64,000 nt of DNA from Candidatus Manganitrophus sp. (GTDB taxonomy: Bacteria; Nitrospirota; Nitrospiria; SBBL01; Manganitrophaceae). Positions within the stretch are counted from its first letter, which is position 1; every line of letters starts with the position of its first letter. The translations under genes and the position numbers were made by a program. This document shows, in pieces, positions 46,501 through 54,042 of the stretch. The notes beneath the pieces are model-generated. The model searched no databases. It saw nothing but the letters and a program-made list of their open reading frames with translations, and was not told where the DNA came from. Where the stretch lies: the NCBI GenBank assembly GCA_028865235.1, contig CP114561.1, forward strand, positions 3,244,001 to 3,308,000, read 5' to 3'.

Positions 46501-48146
46501 GCGATGAGATTAAAGGGGACCGTCGGCGGTTCGGTCACGCAGTGGGGAGAAGCAGAGGCCGCTTCTGCCGCGTCGATCCCTTCGCCGACGATGTCGATCC
46601 CGCTTCCGGGCTCCGATGAGACGGTCGGCGGGAGATGGTCCCAGAAGTTCCGATGCGCGAGAATGGTCTGAACCGTGTCGCCGAGGGTGATGTCTGCGGT
46701 CGTATTGCAACTGAGGGTATTCCCGCCGTTGCTCTCTTTCTGTCCGCCGCCGAGGTCGGGACTCGAAGATCCAAGAATTGAAATGCCGACTTCATTGCCG
46801 ATGACCGCGTTTGCCTCGACCCTGGGAGCGGCGCTGGATCGGGCCTCGATCGCCGTGTCGTTCCCGGTGAAGGTGTTCCGTGTGACCGTGGGGGAGGCGG
46901 TGTCTTCGACGCGCAGAGCGACCGTTAGCCCTGCTTCGATCTGTCCGAAGGTGTTCCCGTTGAGAATCGGCGCGCCGTTTCCGCGCACCCGGACGGCGGT
47001 GCTGCTGCAGCGATCGCAGAGATCGATGAAACGGTTGTCGGAAATCATGGTGCTGCCGGTGAGGCTGACGTGGAAATTGACGCTGTCGTCGCTTTGAATC
47101 GTGAAGCCCGAAAGGGTGGCATCGTCGGCGCCGAGAATGCCGGCGCCATCCGAATCTTGGGTGCTGTTCAAGTTAAGGATCGTCGTCTCCGCCCCTGCTC
47201 CTTGAATGTCGACCCCCCGTTTCATCGTCAACGGGGCCGGCTCCTCCCCGGTTCCGTTCCCAAGGTGATAGGTTCCCGCAGAGACCAGAAGGGTCTGACC
47301 GGCTTGGGCGAGGGCCAGGCCTTGGGTGATCGTTTTGCAAGGAGCGGTCTCGGTCCCGCAATCGGGGCCGTCCACGCCGACGGCGCCGTCGACGAAAATC
47401 GTTGACGGCGGGGCCAGGAGGGTCACGACAGCGGTGGCGGCGAGTTCGGGATGAGAGGCGCTGCTCACCTTGATGGTCACGGGGTTCGAGTCGGGGAGAG
47501 CCGCCGGCGCGGTGTAGAGTGCGGTGGTCGCGTCGTCGGACGGAACGATTGTTCCGAAGGCGGCGTTGCCGGTCACGATGTTGTTGACGCTCCAGGTCAG
47601 GGCCGGATCGGCCGGACCGGTGACAGTGGCGGTAAAGCGCTGCGTCTTTCCGACGAGGATCGAGAGGGTGGTGGGGTTGATCGAGAGGGTCGATGGTAGA
47701 TTTACCGGCGACATCTGAATGGCGAGTGTGGTGGAGACGCCGGCGGTCAGGTCAGCGCTGACTTCTCCCTGAAAGAGGACGGTCCCGGCCTCATCGAGCG
47801 CTTGAACGGTGAAGATGCGGGCCCGGCCGGCGGGGACCTCCAGGGTCAGGGTGACCTCCTGGCCGGGGGAGACCGCCACGCGCGTCGATGTGAGCTGCAG
47901 TCCGTTGGCGTTGGCGACGTTCACGGAGATCGCGGCGATCTGGGTCGGCGCCGGAGCGTGCGATTTCACCCGGTCCGGCGCGGAAACCTTCCCGACGGCC
48001 GACGGTACTTTGATCGTCAACCCGACTCGCGCCGTGTCGGACGATTCGCTTCCCCCGCCGCTGCAAGCGGTCAGGAGGAGAGAGAGCCATAAAGAAGAGA
48101 AAAGGATCTGCCCAAGCGAGATTATTTTGGTTGCTTTTTTTTTCAT
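43584..48146 (-). CDS. Large lipoprotein with Ig-like, beta-helix and eight FN3 domains
   Basis: A 1,520-residue lipoprotein with lipobox LLLTAC. After an N-terminal domain shared with the neighbour at 48175 (LEVPAGRARIFTVQALDEAG) comes an Ig-like region (TLSINPTTLSILVGKTQRF). A right-handed parallel beta-helix follows, with DUF1565-type phrasing (TITQGLALAQAGQTLLV, SSTAVRVRGNGAPILNGNTF). Then come eight fibronectin type III domains of about 96 residues, each with a Cys pair in an ERCQGANC-like loop. The C-terminal 180 residues form a lectin-like domain (LASLAYRPNGILDYNDRT). It is probably a long surface-exposed adhesin or glycan-binding protein. It lies 28 bases after the paralogous lipoprotein gene. 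Confidence 0.88.
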   Translation of the reverse strand: MKKKATKIISLGQILFSSLWLSLLLTACSGGGSESSDTARVGLTIKVPSAVGKVSAPDRVKSHAPAPTQIAAISVNVANANGLQLTSTRVAVSPGQEVTLTLEVPAGRARIFTVQALDEAGTVLFQGEVSADLTAGVSTTLAIQMSPVNLPSTLSINPTTLSILVGKTQRFTATVTGPADPALTWSVNNIVTGNAAFGTIVPSDDATTALYTAPAALPDSNPVTIKVSSASHPELAATAVVTLLAPPSTIFVDGAVGVDGPDCGTETAPCKTITQGLALAQAGQTLLVSAGTYHLGNGTGEEPAPLTMKRGVDIQGAGAETTILNLNSTQDSDGAGILGADDATLSGFTIQSDDSVNFHVSLTGSTMISDNRFIDLCDRCSSTAVRVRGNGAPILNGNTFGQIEAGLTVALRVEDTASPTVTRNTFTGNDTAIEARSSAAPRVEANAVIGNEVGISILGSSSPDLGGGQKESNGGNTLSCNTTADITLGDTVQTILAHRNFWDHLPPTVSSEPGSGIDIVGEGIDAAEAASASPHCVTEPPTVPFNLIATARSQNQISLLWLASIDNFGVITYQIDRCQGANCTGFEQIAETTETTFDDTGLSPATPYSYRVRAVDVDDNVSPDSNVAGAPTPDESAPTPPTDLTAEPVSETRIDLSWGPSTDDVGVAGYRVERCQEAGCIEFVEIAQPTGTTFSDTALSAGTTYRYRVRAVDGAGNFSGYSNTAAATTRDTTPPTPPINLTARAISETRIDLSWGASNDNVGVTEYRVERCQGAACTNFLEIAQPTGTTFNDTGRSAAVTYRYRVRAADAANNFSGYSNIATATTPDTTPPTPPINLTATVVGGTQINLAWGASTDNVGVVEYRIERCQGVNCTIFAQIATRAVTNFSNTGLTSATSYSYRVRAVDAAGNLGGFSNTATRVTLDTIAPTPPGNLTATAAGETQINLSWGASTDNVGVTGYRVERCQGANCATFTEIAQPTGTTFNETGRTPGVPYSYRVRAVDAAGNFSGYSNTAGATTRDVTSPTPPTNLTATAASETQINLSWGASSDNVGVREYRVERCQGAACTNFTEIAQPTATAFNDTGRSPATAYRYRVRAVDMAGNLGGYSNIAAAVTPDNTAPTPPTNLVGNAVSEIQINLSWGASSDNVGVVRYGVERCQGTNCTNFAEIAQPTTATFNNTGLSAGTPYRYRVRAADAAGNLSGYSNIVTIVTLDTTAPTIPSGLSARTLNQSEIGLSWNPSTDNVGVIGYRLERCLATGASCVEIDTGSAIDPTKPSFNDTGLATATAYTYRVRAYDAAGNLSLYSQSAGASTGRILFHASFDIGNLDQPPETTLIGDPVGDSLSLSTAAGTILVRSFVGNMDTRPVELNQVAERTGGVDLRGTVAGTPPKSGIYTARWRSLVSSREVGFAAIVLRDSAGRIVASLAYRPNGILDYNDRTPSNGIGVFWRQNFAQTFEIEVDLNRKTTLLRIDGRIVMESVPFYEAAAADLARISMELGTTSAQTLAWDDIDITATVP
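44205..46535 (-). repeat. Tandem array of eight FN3-encoding repeats (about 288 bases each)
   Basis: Eight adjacent copies code for the series NLTA, LSWGAS(S/T)DNVGV, YRVERCQGANC, GTTFNDTG, YRYRVRAVDAAGN and YSN. The middle six are very similar, with conserved cysteines in the same loop. This pattern indicates recent duplication and a stiff rod-like stalk. It is a place where assembly collapse is likely. Confidence 0.85.
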
Positions 48147-48174
48147 GGCGATCAGTCCTGTGACGGGTCAGGCG

Positions 48175-50130
48175 CTATTCTCCCTTGGCGAAGTAGACAT
48201 CATCGACTCCTTGCGACGAAAAGTTCAGACGGGTCCAAATGGAAAAGACGCGACCTGCTCTGTCGACCGCGATGGAAGGATCGAGTTTATTCGGTACGTC
48301 ATCAGATCCGTCGTCGATCCTGGAAAAAGTGAAGACGCTTCCTTCATTTCTGCTCTTCGCGAGAAAGATTCCGTTCTCATCAAACCCGTCCAATGTTTCC
48401 TCGAAACCGATATAGATTCCGTCCGCTTGATCCCATGCAATACTCGGAGTTCTCTGGCTTTCAGAATTAGAGATGGCATGTCCAATGGGATTGTCTTCTC
48501 CAAAAACAAGTGTGTTATCTTCGATTTTCCCAACATCAAAAAAGACTTCAGGATCACAATCGCAGTTAGAATTATCCCAGGCGACGTAAACGGTTCCTGC
48601 CGGTCCCGCGCTGACGGATGGATTGTTGATTCCAAAATCTGAAATGTCATTCACTAAGGCTGGAGCGGTAAAGGTGTTTCCGCCGTCTGAGGAAGCAATA
48701 GCTAGAAAATTACGTGTGTTGGGAGACTGCTCCCAGATTAAATAGATTCTTCCGTCCTCTCCGATGGACAAGACCGGTTTGGTGTTGGTGAACACACCGA
48801 AGTCTTTCGTGAGATTTCGAGGAGCGTTATCGATCAGGCTACCGTCCCCGTTCAGGCGTTGTAGAAAGATGTCGATATTTCCTCGGAGTTCCTGTCCTGA
48901 CCATGCGAGAAAGAGAATCCCATTGGATGATACTGCCACGGAAGGGAATGGCGTATTAGAGTTATTCGTTGCATAAGGTCCAAAAAGCGATCTGAATTCT
49001 GTCGCACCCACAGAAAGCGCCAAAAGTTGTACACGCAGAGAGGGAACACTACAGAAAGGACAGTCGTTTGTAGTCAGGGCGACATACACCGTTCCGTCCT
49101 GGCCGACCACGATCATCGGCTCGGTTTCCTTGTTTGTGAAGTCTTGATTGATCGCACCTGTTACAGAAATTGGAGAAGACCAATCGGTTCCATTTTCACT
49201 TTGCGAGAAGAAGACATACATGTTCTCTCGCGGATTGTAGAACTGGGACCAGACGGCATAAACTTTTCCTTCATGATACGCGATGCTCCGTTGACCTGAT
49301 GAATCCGTAGAGATGGGGCGAAAGGTTGTTGTCGCCGGCGTCACCGGCACGTTCTGCCCAAAGGTCAGTTGTGGTCCGGTTACCAGCCTCACGGAGGCTT
49401 CATCGCGGCGGTTGGGATTGGCCTTGTCGACTGCTTCCACCGTGATCGGGGTCGGCACGCCGATGGGTGTGTTGGTTCGGTCTATTGGGATTATATCTGG
49501 AGCGGTGTAGCGGGCCGTGTTTTCTGTCTCCCCGGGTCCGGTTTGACCGAGTTCTGCAGTTCCGTCGAGTTGACCGTTGACAAACAGATTGATCTCTGAG
49601 GTTTTAGCGTTCGTTAGCGTAAAAGTTTGGGTTACGGGGTTATTTGGTGTGCTGCGAGTAAGCACGGAGATCTTGGGGGAGATTTGAATGGCAGGGGGCA
49701 CTGTCACATCAATTTCCAACATAGAGATCCGAATGTTCGCAGAAGAGCCGGGAACCAAGTCGACGGTCTCCTCGCCTCGGAAGTGGGGAGCGTTTTCGAT
49801 ATCAAAGGCGGTGACAACGAAGCGTCTTGCCGGTCCGGCGGGGATCTCCAGATCTACCACCGTCTCTTCCTCCGAATTGACCGCCACCGAGTCGGAAAGA
49901 AGTTCCATCCCCGGACCGGTTACGTCGATCCGGACCGAGGTGATCCCGCTGGGGGCGGGGGCGGAAGCGGTCTTCGCGGCCCCCGTTTTGGATGAAGAGA
50001 GATTGAAGGAGAGACGAACCGATGCAGTTCCGTTTTCTTCTCCGCCTTGGCAACCGGTGAAAAACAGGACGAGGGCCACCATCATTGAGAACAGGCTGAT
50101 CTGCTTCCGAATCGGTATTTCTAATTTCAT
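48175..50130 (-). CDS. Lipoprotein with BNR/sialidase-like propeller
   Basis: A 651-residue lipoprotein (lipobox LFFTGC). The first 150 residues share a domain with the larger lipoprotein downstream (DLEIPAGPARRFVVTAFD matches LEVPAGRARIFTVQALD). The rest forms a BNR/Asp-box propeller, with SQSENGTDWSSP, VVGQDGTVYVALT, SIGEDGRIYLIWE, ASSDGGNTFTAP and SAGPAGTVYVAWD. Such propellers are found in sialidases and in non-enzymatic surface proteins. The Arg triad of true sialidases is not evident, so an enzyme role is not claimed. The start at 50130 gives the correct signal peptide. A two-palindrome REP element lies upstream. Confidence 0.8.
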   Translation of the reverse strand: MKLEIPIRKQISLFSMMVALVLFFTGCQGGEENGTASVRLSFNLSSSKTGAAKTASAPAPSGITSVRIDVTGPGMELLSDSVAVNSEEETVVDLEIPAGPARRFVVTAFDIENAPHFRGEETVDLVPGSSANIRISMLEIDVTVPPAIQISPKISVLTRSTPNNPVTQTFTLTNAKTSEINLFVNGQLDGTAELGQTGPGETENTARYTAPDIIPIDRTNTPIGVPTPITVEAVDKANPNRRDEASVRLVTGPQLTFGQNVPVTPATTTFRPISTDSSGQRSIAYHEGKVYAVWSQFYNPRENMYVFFSQSENGTDWSSPISVTGAINQDFTNKETEPMIVVGQDGTVYVALTTNDCPFCSVPSLRVQLLALSVGATEFRSLFGPYATNNSNTPFPSVAVSSNGILFLAWSGQELRGNIDIFLQRLNGDGSLIDNAPRNLTKDFGVFTNTKPVLSIGEDGRIYLIWEQSPNTRNFLAIASSDGGNTFTAPALVNDISDFGINNPSVSAGPAGTVYVAWDNSNCDCDPEVFFDVGKIEDNTLVFGEDNPIGHAISNSESQRTPSIAWDQADGIYIGFEETLDGFDENGIFLAKSRNEGSVFTFSRIDDGSDDVPNKLDPSIAVDRAGRVFSIWTRLNFSSQGVDDVYFAKGE

Positions 50131-50145
50131 TTTAGATCCTGTCTT

Positions 50146-50218
50146 GTAGGGGCGCACCGATGTGTGCGCCCTTTTTATTTTGTGAAGGGTCCGGGCGGAC
50201 ACGCAGGTCCGCCCCTAC
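50146..50218. repeat. Two-palindrome REP element between operons
   Basis: GTAGGGGCGCACC with GTGTGCGCCC and GGGCGGAC with GTCCGCCCCTAC form two hairpins, the outer ends being GTAGGGGC and GCCCCTAC. It ends one base before the stop of the TPR/CsgG-like gene and may terminate the large operon. Confidence 0.75.
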
Positions 50219-51423
50219 CTAAAACTGCACGTCAATCCGAACCGGAACCGGTGGCGGCGCGCCCGCAGATCCGGAAGGGGTCGGAGGGACCAACATCCCC
50301 ATCGACGGGGCCATCACCTGATGCCCGGCGGAGCCCTGCGGAAGCTGCGGGGCGGCAAAAATCGTCCCGGTCGAAAGAATCGCCGCGCCGCCGTCGCCGA
50401 TCGCCTCGGCCCCCGAGATCATCGCGGTCAGATCGAGCGGAAAGAGGGGGTGTCGAGAAGCGCTTTGCGGGCCAGCTCGAATTCTGGATCTTCTTCCACC
50501 GCCAGGAAGAAGGATCGGGAGGCTTCCCGATATTTCCCCTGGTCGAGATATTCGAGTCCCTGGGAGTAGAGACGGAACGCTTTGAAGTTTTTCGTATGGA
50601 TCGTCCCGACCGCCGCCTTGGTCTGGCTGTCGAGGCTCTCCGGGCAGTGGCCGATCCCGCAAAGGATTTTGAAGACCAATTCTTTTTCCAGTTGGTAGAA
50701 GGCCGGCAGATCTCCCTGGACTTCCGGATTCGTCAGCGACCTTCCATTCTCCGTCTGGGTGACGGCGGCGTCGAGGCGGATCCTCTCCTGTTCGAGATCG
50801 AGGAAGCTGCCGGTGGTGATTTTTCCGGCGCCGAGGAGCTTCCCGACGCGGGGAGCGCTCTTGGCATCGACCAATCCCGACTGCGAGAGCTTCAACTCAT
50901 CGAGAAGCGCTTTGAGCTGGACCCGTTCGACCACCTTCAGCGTCTTGACCTTGGAGAGGTCGGTGATGATCATCGCCGCCAATCCCTTTGAAAGAGGGGC
51001 GTAGGTCTGCTGCCCCAAATTCTGGAAGGGGGAGACCGCAATCGCCCTGGCGTCGATCTTTCCGGTAAGCTCCTTTTCCTGCTGCAGGATTTCCCGGGCG
51101 GTCCGTTTGGCCTCTTCTTGCAAGAGCAGCGTCAGATATTTCGAGACCTCGCGGTTTCCCTCGCTTCCCGGATCGAGCCGGACATATTGTTTCCAGGCGG
51201 CGATCGCTTTGGATTGATCTCCAGCTCGAAGGTGACTGAGACCGAGATAAAGCGCCTCCTGCGCCCCGGCTTCTTTCCCCTCGTAGGCCTGGATGATCTC
51301 GGCGTAGCGCCCCTCTTGGTAGAGTGTCTTCGCCGCCGACTCCGGCCGGCCGATCTCCTCGGCCCATCCAAGCATCGGCGTCACCCATATGAAAAACACG
51401 AACAAGATCAGTGGTCGTCTCAT
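50219..51423 (-). CDS. Secreted TPR/CsgG-like protein, frame broken at C5
   Basis: About 401 residues once repaired. The signal peptide (LFVFFIWVTPMLGWA) precedes TPR-like helices. A CsgG-like (PF03783) core follows: AIAVSPFQNLGQQTYAPL, LKVVERVQLKALLDELKLSQSG, LGAGKITTGSFLDLEQ. A second TPR (QGLEYLDQGKYREASRSFF) closes the domain. At five C on the coding strand (50446-50450), one extra C replaces an early stop with FPLDLTAMISGAEAIGDGG and a Pro/Gly-rich tail ending PVRIDVQF. The CsgG-like core probably sits in the periplasm or outer membrane. The gene overlaps the preceding lipoprotein gene by four bases and is the last of the operon, next to a REP element. Confidence 0.78.
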
Positions 51424-52124
51424 TGCAGTTCCTTTAGTAGGAGGTTCTCCATCCGCTCCCGCGCTTCCTGATGCCGGGCGTCGATGGCGAGGGCCTTTTG
51501 ATACATCTCTAAGGCCTTCTGATTGTTGTTGGATTGTTCAAGGGCCAACCCTTGAAGAAAAAAATCTTGGCTCGACTTGGGCGACGCATGCGTCGCCCCT
51601 ACCTTGGAAATCATTAAATCGGAGATTTGTTTCGAGAAATTTTTTTCCAGAATCGCACGTTCGGCGGCGCGGCCTTCGAGAGCGCTTCCCTCGGCGATCC
51701 CTCGTTCGACCTCCACGATCCGGCCGTCGATCCGGAGCCCCCCCGCCAAAGAGGTATATCCCCCCATGATCAGGTATTGGGCCCCGAGCAATTTCCCGAG
51801 GCGAAGCTGGCTTTCCCGGTCGGCGATGTCGAGGCTGGCGATGGAGAGCTCTTCCAAGATTTTTTGGAGCGAATCCCGGTCGATCAACCGAAGGTCGGGG
51901 CGTCCCGAGAGCTGCTCCGAAATCCGATCGGCGAGAGTGCGGCCGAGTCCCTGCGTGGCGACGGTTTGGCCGATCCCATGGTCTTCAAATTCCAGGACGG
52001 CCACGGTCAGCAGATGGTGTTCCGGAAGGAGAGACGCCTCCGGACGGACCGGAGGCGCCGAGGGAGAAGCGCAGGCGGTGAACGCAAACAAGAGTGGAAT
52101 CAGAAAATCAAAACGCCGTTTCAT
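51420..52124 (-). CDS. CsgG-like lipoprotein
   Basis: A 234-residue lipoprotein with lipobox LFAFTAC. The CsgG-like core begins VAVLEFEDHGIGQT and continues LIDRDSLQKILEELSIASLDIAD, LLGAQYLIMGGYTS and LRIDGRIVEVERG. A single TPR-like helix pair (NQKALEMYQKALAIDARHQEA) lies at the C-terminus. CsgG itself forms the outer-membrane pore for curli subunits; this shorter relative may be a periplasmic or outer-membrane subunit. It overlaps both neighbours by 4 and 17 bases, so expression is coupled. The GATHASP segment near the C-terminus is encoded by a REP-like palindrome (51579-51602). Confidence 0.75.
   Translation of the reverse strand: MKRRFDFLIPLLFAFTACASPSAPPVRPEASLLPEHHLLTVAVLEFEDHGIGQTVATQGLGRTLADRISEQLSGRPDLRLIDRDSLQKILEELSIASLDIADRESQLRLGKLLGAQYLIMGGYTSLAGGLRIDGRIVEVERGIAEGSALEGRAAERAILEKNFSKQISDLMISKVGATHASPKSSQDFFLQGLALEQSNNNQKALEMYQKALAIDARHQEARERMENLLLKELQ
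51579..51602 (-). repeat. REP-like palindrome inside a coding sequence
   Basis: The 20-base palindrome GGGCGACGCATGCGTCGCCC ends with CTAC on the plus strand (GTAGGGGC on the coding strand). It is in frame and codes for GATHASP, a peptide typical of REP insertions in proteins. It shares its ends with the intergenic REP units listed elsewhere. Confidence 0.7.
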
Positions 52125-54042
52125 TTCCCCCTACTTCCTCTAACACTTTTTGATCCTTCTGGACGGCCGACGTGCGCTCCGTCAGCTTTCCATAAGAGAG
52201 CCCCTCTTCCACCTCCACGATTTCGAGAAGGCCGACCCGCTTTTTCTTGTGGCCGATCGTCTTTCCATCGACCACGATCGCCTCTCCTTCATCGATGATC
52301 TTTAATTTGGTTCCCGGTTTGATCCCGTGGCGAGTTCCGAGGTTGATGATGACCTGGTTCCCCTCCTCGACGGAGGCGATCTTCCCTTTCAGAGGATATT
52401 GCTCCTTGATCTTTTTGCCGAGCGCCTGCGCCGTCTGATCGGCGAGGGCCAACAGATTCTTCTGCGGGCCCATCTCGTCGGCGTGGGTGATCTTGATCGC
52501 GGATGTCTCCGGATCGATCAGCCGAAGGCTCAGCCGGACCCCCTCCGGAATCTGCACCAGGCTGCCGGTGACGATCAGCCGGGCCGAGAGGAGCTTCCCG
52601 AGCTTGAGGGCCGTTTCGGGATCGGCCAGTTCGGAGGAGCCGAGATTCAATTCGGTCAACAGCTTGTCGAGCATCTCCCGCTCCACCACCGCGACCCGGC
52701 CGCCGGCGGAGAGCCGCTGTGTCATCTCGGCTTGGAGGACCTCCGTCATTCCCTCGCGGAGGAGCCCCCCTCCCATCAGCTTCATCCCGAGGAAAGCGAC
52801 CGTCATCGGTTTGGACGACCAGGGATCGGTCGGCGGAACCTCCGAGACCTTTCCCTTCTTAAACCGCTCGGCCAGATCGGCGACCAAGCCGTCAACCCGC
52901 TTCTGCCGTTCCATATCCTCTTTGAAGGCGAGGTGTTGCTCCATCCGCTTCATCAGGTGTTTTGCGATCTCGTCTTCCGGATCGACGCTCAATGCTTCCT
53001 GATAGAGGGCGAGCGCCTTCTGAGGCTGTCCCTGCTTCTCGTAAAGAACGCCGCGGTTGGAGAGGATTTCGGGGGAGTAGGGGTTGTGGACGACCGCCTC
53101 CTGATACATCTTCTCGGCCATTGCATATTGCCCCTGCTCGGAATGGATCCGCCCCGCGTTGTTGAAGGCGGTCGCCCGCTGTCCGTCGGTGGAAAGTTTT
53201 CCCTCGGCGGCGCGGGTGAACTCGGTCAACGCCTCCTGTTGATTCCCCTGCATGGCGAGCACATTCCCCTTCACCAGATGAACCAGGCCGTTGTTCGGGT
53301 CGTCTTTTTCGACCTCTTCGGCAATCGAGAGCGCTTTGTCGGTCTCTCCCTTTTGAAGATGGATTTCGGCGAGCCCCTCTTTTCCGAGGATCGCCTCCGG
53401 CGATTTCAGCTGGGCAATCTTGGAGAACTCTGATTCAGCGCGGTCGAGTTTCCCTTCTTTCAAAAAGACATGTCCCAGGCCGGCCGCCGCCTGCGCATCC
53501 TTCGGGTTTGCCTTGAGCGCGGTTTCAAAAAGGGCCTTTGCCAGCGTGGTCTTCTTCGCCTGAAGTCCCCGTTGCGCCACGGTGGTGACGAACCGAGTAG
53601 AGGAGGGGCCCCCTCCTTCCAGGACATCGGTGATCCGGGCGCCGGGACCGAGGATATAGGTCGTTGGAAGAATCACCTTTACTTCATACGCGCCGAAGAC
53701 TTTTCCGTCATCTTTCACCACCGGGAAGGGGAGGGGATGTTGTTTCAGATAAGGATCGAGCGTCTTGGCGTTGTCTTGCGTGACGGCGAGGATGGCGATC
53801 CCCGCCGTTTCGTATTGCGCATAGAGGTCTTTGAGATGGTCGAGCCCCTCCCGGGCCGGCTTGGAGTCGAGCTTGAAGAAATAAACCAGGACCATCGGCT
53901 TTTTCTTGACCGATTCCAATGCGGTGAAGCCCGGGGCGGTCTCCCCCTTCTTCAGGGCGGCTTCGGCGATTCCGGTCACTCCGATCAGAAAGAGGAAGAC
54001 CGCAGCCATCCCCCCCACGACGATTCTATTGATTGTCTTCAT
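52108..54042 (-). CDS. Redoxin-like (Cys-less) TPR-CsgG fusion protein
   Basis: A 644-residue exported protein with several parts. After the signal peptide (AAVFLFLIGVTGIAEA), residues 30-165 follow the TlpA/redoxin fold (KKGETAPGFTALESVKKKPM, VVKDDGKVFGAYEV). The CxxC or peroxidatic Cys is absent; FFKLDSKPAREGL takes its place, so no redox activity is expected. TPRs fill residues 170-385. A CsgG-like domain (TVAFLGMKLMGGGLL, AVVEREMLDKLLTELNL) and a FlgT-C-like beta region (ASVEEGNQVIINLGTRHGI) end it. It overlaps the kinase gene by four bases. It is likely a periplasmic scaffold for the CsgG-like partners. Confidence 0.82.
   Translation of the reverse strand: MKTINRIVVGGMAAVFLFLIGVTGIAEAALKKGETAPGFTALESVKKKPMVLVYFFKLDSKPAREGLDHLKDLYAQYETAGIAILAVTQDNAKTLDPYLKQHPLPFPVVKDDGKVFGAYEVKVILPTTYILGPGARITDVLEGGGPSSTRFVTTVAQRGLQAKKTTLAKALFETALKANPKDAQAAAGLGHVFLKEGKLDRAESEFSKIAQLKSPEAILGKEGLAEIHLQKGETDKALSIAEEVEKDDPNNGLVHLVKGNVLAMQGNQQEALTEFTRAAEGKLSTDGQRATAFNNAGRIHSEQGQYAMAEKMYQEAVVHNPYSPEILSNRGVLYEKQGQPQKALALYQEALSVDPEDEIAKHLMKRMEQHLAFKEDMERQKRVDGLVADLAERFKKGKVSEVPPTDPWSSKPMTVAFLGMKLMGGGLLREGMTEVLQAEMTQRLSAGGRVAVVEREMLDKLLTELNLGSSELADPETALKLGKLLSARLIVTGSLVQIPEGVRLSLRLIDPETSAIKITHADEMGPQKNLLALADQTAQALGKKIKEQYPLKGKIASVEEGNQVIINLGTRHGIKPGTKLKIIDEGEAIVVDGKTIGHKKKRVGLLEIVEVEEGLSYGKLTERTSAVQKDQKVLEEVGGNETAF

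Noticed and set aside
44205..46535. Regular repeats that could suggest a CRISPR array
   Set aside because: The period is about 288 bases, the repeats are coding and translate to FN3 domains, and there are no short direct repeats with unique spacers.
48175..50130. Calling the BNR lipoprotein a sialidase
   Set aside because: Asp-box-like motifs are present but the catalytic Arg triad, Tyr and Glu of sialidases could not be identified.
52327..53433. A 368-codon plus-strand frame within the redoxin-TPR-CsgG gene
   Set aside because: It is antisense to clear TPR and CsgG-like motifs and has no ribosome site or recognisable domain.
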